Assembly (NCBI GenBank): GCA_036382515.1
Contig: DASVHQ010000289.1
Coordinates: 1 to 64,000 of the forward strand
From: JADGRF01 sp036382515
GTDB taxonomy: Bacteria; Myxococcota_A; Polyangia; Polyangiales; JAFGIB01
DNA: 64,000 nucleotides
Reading direction: 5' to 3'
The position numbers were made by a program, and so were the translations under genes. The notes beneath the pieces are model-generated. The model saw only the letters and a list, made by a program, of their open reading frames with translations, ran no database searches and was not told where the DNA came from. This document shows, one piece after another, positions 33,780 through 41,515 of the stretch (positions are counted from its first letter, which is position 1; each line of letters opens with the position of its first letter).

Positions 33780-35339
33780 ATGAGCCAAGCATGCGCGCGC
33801 TGCGGGGGCCAAGTGACCCAGGGCTCCGCGGTGTGCGGGCGCTGTGGAGCACGTCTGCCCGCACCTGCGCAGAACAGCGCCGCCGGCTGGGGCGGGCTCG
33901 ACATCGAGCGCAACGCCTTGCCGCAGTCGGGGGCAACGTCCAACACGTTGTCAGGTGCGCGCGCGCCGGCCTCGTCGCGGACCACAGGCACGCGGCGCGC
34001 AAATCCCGAGGCGAGCGCGGCGTCGCAGCGCATGCCGGCGTCGCCTGCGTCGCCCAACTCGCGGTCCCTGGCCACGCAGCGCTCCTCCGTGACGCGCGCT
34101 AGCGCCCCGGGCAATCAGGCAGCGGCCAGCGCTGCTGCTGCGGCGCGCGTGGCGGCCGTCGTGCAGTCGACGCCTGCAGCCGTTCCCGGTGTCAGAACGA
34201 ATGCGGACCAAGCCCTCTCCGGCGTGAATGGCTACGGTGACCTCGAGAATCTCACCGGCTTCGACGGTGCGCCGGCCCTCGACCTGGTCTCCGTTCCGCC
34301 CCCTCGCCCCGCGTCGTCGCCACCCGCGGCGCAGACACCCGCTTCGCTGGAGCGCAGTCGGGCCGACCAAGCGCGCGCGCTGGCCGCCTACGGCGATGCG
34401 CCCAAGAAGCTGTACCAGACGGTTCCGTATTTCATTCGTGTGCTCATGCGCAAGCGCGAGCTCGATGCGGAGCTGGCGTCGATCACGCCAATGCGCAAGC
34501 GGCTGGACGGCCAAGCCGAAGATGCGATGTGCGCGCTCGCGGAGCTGTACTACGGCCAGCGCACCGACCCGCGGCTGAAGCCCCTGGCGCAGCAGCTGCG
34601 CGTGGTGGCCGAGAGTCAGAGCCACGTCGGCGCAGAGGAAGCCGCCGGCGCGCGCGTCGCGGAGCAGCACAAGCGCGAGATCGACCGCGTCTTGGCCGAC
34701 ATCCACAAGCTCGAACGGCAAGCGGAGCCCCTGCGCAAGCGCGAAGCGGAAGCTCAGCACCGGGCCGATACGCACAAGGCACAGATCCGCCGCAACGAGG
34801 CGCTGGTGCGCAAGGCCGAGGCCGAGATCAAGGCACTCAAGACCTCCACGGATGTGACGGCCATCGACCGCATCACCGCGCTCGAGGCGGATCGGCAGGC
34901 GCATCACGGCGAGATCCAGACGCTGAACGTGCAACTTTTGCCATTGCAGGAAGACCTGGGCGCCCTGCGGCGCGAGCTCGCCAAGCAACTGGGCACCATC
35001 ACCGCGCTCCACGAGGAGCAGCGCAAGCTCAGCTCCGTGGCGGACCGCGAAACGCAGCGCCATCGCTTGACCACCGGTGGTGCGCGCACCGCCCACCGCG
35101 AAGCCCTGCGGTCGCTGGCGACCGCTGCCTTGCGCGCGCAGCTCGGTGGTTTCTTTCCCGAGCAGGCGAAGGTCGCCGTCGAGGCCGAACAGCGGGCTGC
35201 GAAGAAGCGCGAGGCGGAGGAGGTGCAGCGAGCCGCCGCGAGCGCCTACGACGACGCCAAGTACAAGCAGGGCATGTTCATTTTGGTTGGCGGCACCGCG
35301 TTCGTCTTTTTGGTGTTCGCAGGGCTCATCGTGCTCTGA
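33780..35339 (+). CDS. Zinc-ribbon, coiled-coil protein with C-terminal membrane anchor
   Basis: Protein of 519 residues with no family I can name. It starts with a zinc ribbon, CARCGG...CGRCGA (two CxxC pairs at 5-8 and 19-22). A long Ala/Ser/Pro/Arg-rich linker (25-190) follows. Residues about 215-430 are strongly helical and charged, with heptad-like Leu/Ala spacing (KRELDAELASITPMRKRLD onwards), so a coiled coil is likely. The last 20 residues are one hydrophobic helix (FILVGGTAFVFLVFAGLIVL) ending at the stop, so the protein looks tail-anchored with the ribbon in the cytoplasm. It is a single-gene unit between divergent scpA and convergent bcp. Confidence 0.85.
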   Translation: MSQACARCGGQVTQGSAVCGRCGARLPAPAQNSAAGWGGLDIERNALPQSGATSNTLSGARAPASSRTTGTRRANPEASAASQRMPASPASPNSRSLATQRSSVTRASAPGNQAAASAAAAARVAAVVQSTPAAVPGVRTNADQALSGVNGYGDLENLTGFDGAPALDLVSVPPPRPASSPPAAQTPASLERSRADQARALAAYGDAPKKLYQTVPYFIRVLMRKRELDAELASITPMRKRLDGQAEDAMCALAELYYGQRTDPRLKPLAQQLRVVAESQSHVGAEEAAGARVAEQHKREIDRVLADIHKLERQAEPLRKREAEAQHRADTHKAQIRRNEALVRKAEAEIKALKTSTDVTAIDRITALEADRQAHHGEIQTLNVQLLPLQEDLGALRRELAKQLGTITALHEEQRKLSSVADRETQRHRLTTGGARTAHREALRSLATAALRAQLGGFFPEQAKVAVEAEQRAAKKREAEEVQRAAASAYDDAKYKQGMFILVGGTAFVFLVFAGLIVL

Positions 35340-35368
35340 GTTGGCAGCGCGCGTCGAGCCCGCGCAGC

Positions 35369-35836
35369 TCACGCATCGAGCGCATCGAGCGCTTCGAGCA
35401 CGGCGTCGACGTGGCCCTTGACCTTCACCTTGCGGAAGATCTTCTTCACCTTGCCCGCCGGGTCGATCACCACGGTGGTGCGGATCACCCCGACGCTCTT
35501 CTTGCCGTACAGCGTCTTCTCGCCCCAGGCGTCGTACTTCTCGAGCACCTCGTGGTCGGGGTCGCTCAGCAGCGGGAAGGCCAGGCCGTACTTCTGGCCG
35601 AACTTGCAGTGTGACTCGATCGAGTCGCGGCTGACGCCGAGCACCACGGCATTGCGCTTCTTCAGCTGCGGCAACGCCTTCTGGAAGTCCTGGGCCTCGA
35701 GCGTGCAGCCCGGCGTGCTGTCCTTCGGGTAGAAGTAGAGCACCACGGACTTACCGGCGAAGTCCTTGAGCGACACCTTGCCGCCGCCGGAGCTGGCGAG
35801 CGTGAATGCTGGCGCGCGCTTGTCTTCTTCGAGCAT
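35369..35836 (-). CDS. bcp: Thioredoxin-dependent peroxiredoxin, Bcp/PrxQ type
   Basis: Reduces hydrogen peroxide and organic peroxides. The active-site motif YFYPKDSTPGCTLEA gives the peroxidatic cysteine at about residue 44. The resolving cysteine found five residues later in E. coli Bcp is absent (AQD instead). A second Cys in SHCKFG (about 77) matches the alpha-3 resolving position seen in part of the family. Length is typical, 155 residues. ATG 35836 is chosen because AGGAG lies 7 bases upstream; ATG 35842 would be too close to it. The gene is divergent from the phosphatase gene at 36009. Confidence 0.94.
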   Translation of the reverse strand: MLEEDKRAPAFTLASSGGGKVSLKDFAGKSVVLYFYPKDSTPGCTLEAQDFQKALPQLKKRNAVVLGVSRDSIESHCKFGQKYGLAFPLLSDPDHEVLEKYDAWGEKTLYGKKSVGVIRTTVVIDPAGKVKKIFRKVKVKGHVDAVLEALDALDA

Positions 35837-36008
35837 GGCCATTCTCCTGGCAGAGCCGCGTGGGCTCGTTGCGAGGGCCTAGACCTGCATGCGGCACGGC
35901 CAACTGTCAATGGTGGGAGCAGCCGCAGGGCGCGCCGCGCCGGCTTCGACCGGCGCAAACGCGTGTCTTGTAGGGTTGGCCGCCGCTCGGTGTTAATCTG
36001 TTCGGACG

Positions 36009-36698
36009 ATGGCCCAGACGCTGGTGATCGGCGACGTCCACGGTTGTTTGCACGAGCTCGAGGATCTGCTCGATGCATGTGCCTATGCCTCGGGCGATCA
36101 GCTGATCCTGGTCGGGGATCTGGTCGCCAAGGGTCCGGACTCGCGTGGCGTGCTTCGGCTTGTGCGCCAGCTGAAAGCCCGGGCGGTGCGGGGCAATCAC
36201 GACCAAGCCGTGCTGCGCTGGCATGCAGCGCTGCACGCTGGCACGGCGCCGACCCAGGGCACGCATCACTTGCGCCTCGCGCGCTCGCTCGACGCCGACG
36301 ACTGGTCCGTGCTGCTGGCATTGCCGCTGTTTCTGCGCCTGCCGGAGCACGCAGCGATCGTCGTGCATGCGGGGCTGGTGCCGGGCATCGAGCTGGAACA
36401 CCAGGCCCCGGACTTACTCATGAACATGCGGACGCTGCGCGCTGACGGCACCGGCTCGCGTCGTGCCGAGGACGGCGTGCTGTGGGGCTCGCGCTGGCGG
36501 GGCCCGGACCTGGTGCTCTTCGGACACCACGCGCTGGCGGGCTTGCAGCGTCACCCACACGCAGTCGGCCTCGACACCGGCTGCGTGTACGGCGGCAAGC
36601 TCAGCGCCTACGTCCTGCCGCAGGCACGCGTGGTGTCGGTGCCTGCCCGTGACGTCTACGTTCCGATCGACAGCGAACCGCCGAAAGGCTCGTCGTGA
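36009..36698 (+). CDS. ApaH/PrpE-like metallophosphatase
   Basis: Calcineurin-like phosphoesterase of 229 residues. The dimetal motifs are complete: GDVHG at residue 8, GDLVAKGPDS at about 36 and RGNHD at about 63, with histidine motifs VVHAGLVPG and FGHHA later. This set is typical of the diadenosine tetraphosphatase/PrpE and protein phosphatase (PPP) group; the exact substrate cannot be decided. Its stop overlaps the GTG start of the Rieske protein gene by 4 bases (36695-36698), so the two are translated together. Confidence 0.92.
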   Translation: MAQTLVIGDVHGCLHELEDLLDACAYASGDQLILVGDLVAKGPDSRGVLRLVRQLKARAVRGNHDQAVLRWHAALHAGTAPTQGTHHLRLARSLDADDWSVLLALPLFLRLPEHAAIVVHAGLVPGIELEHQAPDLLMNMRTLRADGTGSRRAEDGVLWGSRWRGPDLVLFGHHALAGLQRHPHAVGLDTGCVYGGKLSAYVLPQARVVSVPARDVYVPIDSEPPKGSS

Positions 36699-37066
36699 GC
36701 CTGCCGGTGCCCGCGCAACCGGCGCGCGTGTTTGCGGCCAGCTTGGCCGTGCTCGACGAGCAAGTTGTCGTGGTGGTGCCGCTCGCACCCGATGCCGACG
36801 CACGCCCGCGCGAGGCCATCGTGTTGCGCGACGAACGCGGTGTGCTGCGTGCATATCGCAACCTGTGCCAGCACTTGCCGGTGCCTCTCGATGCCGGCTC
36901 GCGACGCTTCATCTTCTCCGGCTACCTGCTGTGTGGCACCCATGGCGCGCGCTACCGTCTCGCTGACGGGCTGTGCGTGCATGGTCCGTGCCTTGGCAAG
37001 GCGCTGCGCGTGCTGGAGATCGAGTGCGTCGGTGACCAGCTCTTCGTGCTCGACGCTGGCCAGTGA
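36695..37066 (+). CDS. Stand-alone Rieske [2Fe-2S] protein
   Basis: Small (123-residue) ferredoxin-like Rieske domain. The two cluster motifs are CQH (NLCQHLPVPLD, about residue 57) and CGTH (about 76), with the Cys-His pairs required for a Rieske centre. There is no signal peptide or membrane anchor, so it is soluble and cytosolic. The spacing resembles Rieske proteins of the ferredoxin/nitrite-reductase small-subunit kind. No oxygenase or reductase gene lies nearby; its only operon partner is the metallophosphatase, which is unusual. Confidence 0.9.
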   Translation: MSLPVPAQPARVFAASLAVLDEQVVVVVPLAPDADARPREAIVLRDERGVLRAYRNLCQHLPVPLDAGSRRFIFSGYLLCGTHGARYRLADGLCVHGPCLGKALRVLEIECVGDQLFVLDAGQ

Positions 37067-37130
37067 GCCGCGCTCTGCACGCCGCTGCCCTCGTCGGCAG
37101 CGCAACGGCAAGCCGGTCGGCGCTCACGGC

Positions 37131-37160
37131 ACGCTCACGCGAGACACGCTCACGCGAGAC
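37131..37160. repeat. Perfect 15-bp tandem duplication at the map stop codon
   Basis: ACGCTCACGCGAGAC occurs twice head to tail (37131-37145, 37146-37160). On the minus strand the second copy carries the last codons and stop of map (CTCGCGTGA), and the first repeats the same sequence just beyond the stop. A small recent duplication is the simplest explanation. Confidence 0.9.
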
Positions 37161-38016
37161 TGGTGGCCACGGGTCCTGCGCCGCGTACGGCGGCCGGTGC
37201 CGAACGCACACCCAGCCGCGCCCAAGGCACGTCTTCGCTGTGCTGCAGGATCTCGCGTCGCGCCGTGAGCACCTCGCAGCCGGTCTTCGTGACTACGATC
37301 GTATGCTCGAACTGCGCCGACAGCGAGCGGTCGGCCGTGAGCACGGTCCACTCGTCCTCGAGGACTTCGCAGGCGTAGTCGCCGAGGTTGATCATGGGCT
37401 CGATCGTGAACACCATGCCGGCCTTCAGGCGCTTGCCGCTGCCGCGCGTGCCGTAGTGCGGCACCTGCGGGGCGGTGTGGAATTCACGGCCGATGCCATG
37501 GCCCACGTAGTCGCGCACCACGGAGCAGCCCTGGGCCTCGGCATAGCTCTGGATGGCTGCGCCGATGTCGCCGATGCGTGCGCCCTCGCATACCTCGGCG
37601 ATGCCCAGCTCGAGACAATGGCGCGCGACCTCGGTCACGCGCTTGGCGTCTTCGCCGGGCGTTCCGACGTAGAACGTGGCGCTGGTGTCGCCGTGAAAGC
37701 CGTTCTTGGCCGGCAGGTACGAGGTGACGTCCACGTTCACGATGTCGCCGTCGTGCAGCGTGCGCTTGCTCGGGATGCCGTGGCACACGGTCTCGTTGAC
37801 GCTCGTGCACACGCTCTTGGGAAAGCCGTGATAGTTGAGCGGCGACGGCCACGCGCCGTGCTTGACCGTGTAGTCGTGCACCAACGTGTTGATCTCGTCG
37901 GTCGTGACGCCCGCCTGGATGTGCCGGCCCACCATCACCAACGTGTCGGCGGCCAGCTGACAGGCCTGGCGCATCCGCTCCAGCATGGACGGAGTCATGA
38001 TTTCAATCGCGCTCAA
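37150..38016 (-). CDS. map: Methionine aminopeptidase, type I
   Basis: Removes N-terminal methionine from new proteins. The metal ligands are all visible: the first histidine region in ETVCHGIPS, VDVTSYLPAKNGFHGDTSATF with the Asp ligands, GHGIGREFHTAPQVPHYG, FTIEPMI and a final glutamate in AQFEHTIVVT. At 288 residues it is slightly long, with about 25 extra residues at the C-terminus. TTG 38016 is taken as the start because GGGAG lies 6 bases upstream; ATG 37998 is the alternative. The following small gene at 38109 is on the same strand. Confidence 0.95.
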   Translation of the reverse strand: MSAIEIMTPSMLERMRQACQLAADTLVMVGRHIQAGVTTDEINTLVHDYTVKHGAWPSPLNYHGFPKSVCTSVNETVCHGIPSKRTLHDGDIVNVDVTSYLPAKNGFHGDTSATFYVGTPGEDAKRVTEVARHCLELGIAEVCEGARIGDIGAAIQSYAEAQGCSVVRDYVGHGIGREFHTAPQVPHYGTRGSGKRLKAGMVFTIEPMINLGDYACEVLEDEWTVLTADRSLSAQFEHTIVVTKTGCEVLTARREILQHSEDVPWARLGVRSAPAAVRGAGPVATSLA

Positions 38017-38108
38017 AGCTCACTCCCCAGCGCACAAACCTAGGGTCTGCCGAGTGTTGCGGCAACCCCGGGCGGCCTCGCGCACAGAGCGACAGCGGCT
38101 CGCCGAGC

Positions 38109-38246
38109 TCAAATCGAAGCCAGCGTGTAGATGATCGTCACGCACGTGCCCAGAAACGCCAAACCAAAGCCGAACAAGCGGGGTCCGGTCCAGTAAGCCT
38201 CTTCGCGCGCGATGCGTGCGCTGCGTGCCTCGTCCGATTCACTCAC
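38109..38246 (-). CDS. Small single-span membrane protein (45 aa)
   Basis: Short gene starting at GTG 38246, 8 bases after a strong GGGAGG ribosome-binding site. It encodes 45 residues: a charged N-terminus (SESDEARSARIAREEAYW) followed by one hydrophobic helix (LFGFGLAFLGTCVTIIYTLA) running nearly to the end. The positive-inside rule is ambiguous, but a cytoplasmic N-terminus is likely. It lies 92 bases upstream of map on the same strand. Its small size, typical start region and sensible composition argue for a real gene; no family is recognised. Confidence 0.6.
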   Translation of the reverse strand: MSESDEARSARIAREEAYWTGPRLFGFGLAFLGTCVTIIYTLASI

Positions 38247-38361
38247 GGCGTGCCTCCCTGCAGAGTCGGCGGGTTCTTACCTGTGCCAGGCGGCGGCGTC
38301 AATCGCGGACCTGCACGGGCACCCGGTGTCGGCGGCCGCGCCCGGGGGCTCGCGGCGCCGG

Positions 38362-38400
38362 AAAAAGAAAACGGCCCGACGGGGGCATCCGTCGGACCGT
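38362..38400 (-). terminator. Rho-independent terminator after the 58-aa gene
   Basis: On the minus strand ACGGTCCGACGG (38389-38400) pairs with CCGTCGGGCCGT (38371-38382), giving a 12-bp stem with one G-T pair and a 6-base loop. It is followed by TTTTCTTTTT (38361-38370). The hairpin starts 54 bases after the stop of the small gene at 38455. It is the only textbook intrinsic terminator I found in the window. Confidence 0.85.
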
Positions 38401-38454
38401 CAAAGGCGTGCTCGAGCTGGCAGGCGCCGAGCACGCACAAGATTGTGGGTGGGC

Positions 38455-38631
38455 TCAGTCGAAGTCGAGCTCGGCCGGTGCGCGCTCGGTCCAGTCGTCG
38501 TGGCCCGCTGTGAAGGTCGCCTCCGCCTCGAGGTCGGCGACCGAGAAGCCGACCTTCTGCATCGGTCGCAGCTCTTCTCGCTCGAACTCCGCGAACGACC
38601 CGTAGTTCTTTGGAACGCCAAACGGAATCAT
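38455..38631 (-). CDS. Small acidic protein of unknown function (58 aa)
   Basis: Starts at ATG 38631, 9 bases after a very strong AGGAGG ribosome-binding site; GTG 38640 in the same frame is too close to that site. The 58-residue product begins MIPFGVPKNYGSFAEFERE and is rich in Glu/Asp and aromatics, with no membrane helix or signal. The composition is unlike random shadow frames in this GC-rich DNA (low Arg/Ala). A strong intrinsic terminator follows at 38362-38400, so this is a complete monocistronic unit that may be highly expressed. No family is recognised. Confidence 0.72.
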   Translation of the reverse strand: MIPFGVPKNYGSFAEFEREELRPMQKVGFSVADLEAEATFTAGHDDWTERAPAELDFD

Positions 38632-38789
38632 CGGCAACACCCTCCTGTCGGGGGACGCTTGAGGCCGCGCATCATGATCGAGACCCGCACCAGCGGAGAC
38701 CCTATCCAGCCGCGCCGTGGAGGACTACAGTGTCCTACACCGTCGCAGACGCTACCACCGTCGCGCACCTCAACAAAAAAAGCAGCACG

Positions 38790-38818
38790 TTGAATCCGCG
38801 GTAGGTGGTTGCTAGTAG
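38790..38818 (+). promoter_or_regulatory. Candidate parA promoter
   Basis: TTGAAT (38790-38795), a 17-base spacer and TAGTAG (38813-38818) form a weak sigma70-like pair 10 bases before the parA ATG at 38829. If used, the mRNA leader would be only a few bases. That fits the absence of a Shine-Dalgarno sequence before this ATG. Confidence 0.25.
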
Positions 38819-38828
38819 ACTGCCGCCG

Positions 38829-39599
38829 ATGAGCCGCGTGGTCGCCATATCGAATCAGAAAGGCGGCGTGGGTAAGACCACGACCGCGGTGAACCTCGCG
38901 GCTAGCCTGGCGGTGGCCGAGCAGCGCGTGCTGTTGGTCGATGTCGATCCGCAGGGCAACGCTTCGAGCGGCGTGGGCGCGTCCGACCGTTCCATCGAAC
39001 GCTCGCTCTATCCCGTGCTGTTTCGCGAGGCCACGATCCGCGACGTGGCGCGCCCCACGGAGCTGCCGTTTCTGCAGGTGGTGCCGGCGTGCCGCGATCT
39101 TGCCGGTGTCGAGATCGAGCTGGTGGATGCGCCGGACCGAGCGATGCGCTTGCGCGAAGCGCTCGAGCCGGTGCGCAACGACTACGACTTCATCTTCGTC
39201 GACTGCCCGCCCTCGCTCGGCGTGCTCACCATCAACGCGCTGGTCGCCGCCGACGTGGTGCTCGTGCCGATGCAGGCCGAGTACTACGCGCTCGAGGGCC
39301 TGTCGGATCTGGTCGGCACGATCGATCGCGTGCGCGGCACGCTGAACCCGGCGCTGCAGCTCGACGGTGTGCTGCTGACGATGTTCGACCCGCGCAACAA
39401 CCTCTCCAACCAGGTCGCAGACGAGGTGCGCAAGCACTTCCACGTGTTCGAGACCGTGATTCCGCGCAACGTGCGTCTGGCCGAAGCTCCCTCCTACGGA
39501 CGCCCCGCGATCCTGTACGATGCGGGCTCGCGCGGGTCACATGGCTATCTGAGCCTGGCGCGTGAGATCCTCGATCAGCGCCCACTGGCGCGCGCTTGA
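38829..39599 (+). CDS. parA: Chromosome-partitioning ATPase ParA/Soj
   Basis: Deviant-Walker ATPase that moves ParB-parS complexes. It opens with AISNQKGGVGKTTTAVNLAA (deviant Walker A with the signature lysine), then VDVDPQGNASSG, Walker B FIFVDCPPSLGVLTINAL and VPMQAEYYALEGL. At 256 residues without an N-terminal DNA-binding extension it is a chromosomal-type ParA. ATG 38829 starts right at the conserved MSRVVAISNQKGG; a GTG at 38805 is possible. parB follows after 60 bases. Confidence 0.96.
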   Translation: MSRVVAISNQKGGVGKTTTAVNLAASLAVAEQRVLLVDVDPQGNASSGVGASDRSIERSLYPVLFREATIRDVARPTELPFLQVVPACRDLAGVEIELVDAPDRAMRLREALEPVRNDYDFIFVDCPPSLGVLTINALVAADVVLVPMQAEYYALEGLSDLVGTIDRVRGTLNPALQLDGVLLTMFDPRNNLSNQVADEVRKHFHVFETVIPRNVRLAEAPSYGRPAILYDAGSRGSHGYLSLAREILDQRPLARA

Positions 39600-39660
39600 G
39601 TGAGAGATCGCGGAGCAGCCTTCGGCTCTCCGCTTGAATGAGATACCGCGGAGCAGCCTT
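39595..39660 (+). repeat. Imperfect direct repeat and hairpin between parA and parB
   Basis: A 28-base unit beginning CTTGARTGAGA and ending CGCGGAGCAGCCTT occurs at 39595-39622 and 39633-39660 with 3 mismatches. The first copy contains the parA stop and the second carries the GGAG that precedes the parB TTG start. The first copy also folds with the bases after it: GCGGAGcAGCC (39610-39620) pairs with GGCTCTCCGC (39624-39633), loop TTC, one bulged C. This could influence parB translation. Confidence 0.8.
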
Positions 39661-40541
39661 TGAACGACGCGAACAAGCGACGCCTGGGACGTGGCCTCGA
39701 TGCGCTCTTGCCGGCGAGCGCGTTACCGACTGCGGGCAACGCACCGATCGCGGCCGCTGCGGCTGACGGCTTTCGCGCCAAGATCGAAGACCTCCACCCC
39801 AACCGTGCTCAGCCGCGCACGCGCTTCGACGACGCGGCGCTCACCGAGCTCACTACCTCGATCAAAGAGATTGGCGTGCTCGAGCCGATCCTGGTGCGTA
39901 GGCGTGCTCAGGGTGGCTACGAGATCGTGGCGGGCGAGCGGCGCTGGCGTGCGGCGCAGCGCGCGGGCTTGCGCGAAGTGCCCGTGTACGTGCGCGAGCT
40001 GACGGAGAAGCGTGCGTTCGAGGCCGCGCTCGTCGAGAACATCCAGCGCGAGGATCTCAATCCGCTCGAGACGGCGCGTGCGTTCCAGCGCTTGCTGGAG
40101 GAAGACGGGCACTCGCACGAGACGATCGCTGCGCTGATTGGCAAGGATCGTTCGACCGTCGCCAATGCGTTGCGCCTGTTGAAGTTGCCCGAGTCGGTGA
40201 TCGATCTGATCGAGACCAAGGAGCTGAGCGAGGGGCACGGTCGCGCGCTGCTCGGCGCCGGCGATGTGGCCACGATGCAGAAGCTCGCTCGCGAGGCCAT
40301 CGCGGGCGGTTGGAGCGTGCGCGAGACCGAACGGCGTGCGCGCAGCGTGGCCCAGCAGAAGCAGGCCGCAGCGCAGATCCAGCCCAAGTCGCCCAACACG
40401 CGCGACCTCGAGGAGCGGTTGACGCGCAGCGTCGGCACGCGTGTGACGGTGGCCGACCGCAAGGGCAAGGGCCACCTGAACATCGCGTTCTCGAGCTACG
40501 ACGAGCTCGATCGCTTGATCGAGATTTTCGAGAAACGCTGA
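39660..40541 (+). CDS. parB: Chromosome-partitioning protein ParB
   Basis: parS-binding CTPase-clamp protein, 293 residues. The N-terminus RRLGRGLDALLP is the ParA-interacting segment. Then come the ParB box motifs PNRAQPRTRFDD, ILVRR...YEIVAGERRWRAAQRAG (the CTP-binding GERRWRA), ALVENIQREDLNPLETARAFQ, and the helix-turn-helix around AALIGKDRSTVANALRLLKLP. It starts at TTG 39660 with GGAG 6 bases upstream, because no ATG is in frame nearby. The C-terminal dimerisation segment ends SSYDELDRLIEIFEKR. Confidence 0.96.
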   Translation: MNDANKRRLGRGLDALLPASALPTAGNAPIAAAAADGFRAKIEDLHPNRAQPRTRFDDAALTELTTSIKEIGVLEPILVRRRAQGGYEIVAGERRWRAAQRAGLREVPVYVRELTEKRAFEAALVENIQREDLNPLETARAFQRLLEEDGHSHETIAALIGKDRSTVANALRLLKLPESVIDLIETKELSEGHGRALLGAGDVATMQKLAREAIAGGWSVRETERRARSVAQQKQAAAQIQPKSPNTRDLEERLTRSVGTRVTVADRKGKGHLNIAFSSYDELDRLIEIFEKR

Positions 40542-40547
40542 GCGCTG

Positions 40548-40602
40548 CCGCCGTGCGCGGCGGTGCGACGCACGCGAGCTTCAAGCGCAGGCGCTAGCGC
40601 TT
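40548..40602. terminator. Possible bidirectional hairpins between convergent parB and folD
   Basis: Two short hairpins occupy the 52-base convergent gap: CCGCCG/CGGCGG with a 4-base loop (40548-40563) and AAGCGC/GCGCTT with an 8-base loop (40583-40602, reaching into the folD 3' end). Neither has a T tract, so intrinsic termination is uncertain. Confidence 0.25.
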
Positions 40603-41457
40603 GGCCGCTTCGCGCGCTTCGGCGGCGGCGAGCGTGTTGGACAGCAGCATCGCGATGGTCATCGGACCGACGCCACCGGGCACCGGCGTGATCCAGCTCG
40701 CGCGCTCCTTGGCCGCGTCGAAGGCTACGTCGCCGTGCAGCTTGCCATCGGCGCCGCGGTTGATGCCCACGTCGATCACGACGGCACCGGGTTTCACCCA
40801 CTCACCGCGCACGAGTGCTTCCTTGCCGACGGCCGCGATCAGGATGTCGGCTTCGGCGCAGACCTTGTCGAGGTCTTTGGTGCGCGAGTGAGCGATGGTC
40901 ACGGTGGCGTGACGTGCCAAGAGCAGCTGCGCGATCGGCTTGCCGACGAGCGTGCTGCGACCGACCACGACGGCGCGCTTGCCGAACGGGTCGTAGCCGA
41001 CCTCATCGAGCAGGCGCATGCAGCCCATGGGCGTGCAAGGCACCAGGCCCGGCCGGCCTAGACACAAGAGACCTGCGTTCACGGGTGTGAGGCCATCGAC
41101 GTCTTTGCCCGGATCGATGGTGCCGATCACGGCTTCGGCATCGATGTGCTTGGGCAGAGGCATCTGAACCAGGATGCCGTCGACCGCGGGATCCGCGTTG
41201 AGTTGCGCCACGAGCGCGAGCAACTTGGCTTGCGAGGTGTCAGCGGGCAGCCGATGCACGGCGCCACGCATCCCGACCTTCACGCTGTCGCGTTCCTTGT
41301 TGCGTACGTAGACCTGCGAGGCAGGGTCCTCGCCGACCAGCACCACGTCGAGCCCGGGTGCGCGTCCGTACTTTTGCGTGAACGCCGCGACGCGACCGGT
41401 GACTTCGGCCTGGACCTTCGCTGCGATCGCCTTGCCGTCGATGAGCTGTGCCGTCAT
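40594..41457 (-). CDS. folD: Methylenetetrahydrofolate dehydrogenase/cyclohydrolase
   Basis: Bifunctional C1-folate enzyme. From ATG 41457 (MTAQLIDGKAIAAKVQ) it has 287 residues, the normal length. The catalytic lysine is in YVRNKERDS, the substrate loop in DGILVQMPLPKHI and PGKDVDGL, and the NADP site in VVVGRSTLVGKPIAQLLL. The C-terminal PVPGGVGPMTIAML is diagnostic. The frame runs upstream to 41574, overlapping lgt, but that part is not FolD-like. Confidence 0.96.
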   Translation of the reverse strand: MTAQLIDGKAIAAKVQAEVTGRVAAFTQKYGRAPGLDVVLVGEDPASQVYVRNKERDSVKVGMRGAVHRLPADTSQAKLLALVAQLNADPAVDGILVQMPLPKHIDAEAVIGTIDPGKDVDGLTPVNAGLLCLGRPGLVPCTPMGCMRLLDEVGYDPFGKRAVVVGRSTLVGKPIAQLLLARHATVTIAHSRTKDLDKVCAEADILIAAVGKEALVRGEWVKPGAVVIDVGINRGADGKLHGDVAFDAAKERASWITPVPGGVGPMTIAMLLSNTLAAAEAREAAKR

Positions 41458-41515
41458 GGGGACCCTCGTTGTGGGCGCCATGACTATCAGCCCTGCGCGC
41501 GGCTGGGAAGTGTGC

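Noticed and set aside
35905..35910. Perfect TTGACA (minus strand) upstream of bcp
   Set aside because: No acceptable -10 element at 16-18 bases, so not called as a promoter.
39430..39450. CTTCCACGTG inside parA resembling half of a parS site
   Set aside because: Only the left half fits; the right half does not continue the palindrome.
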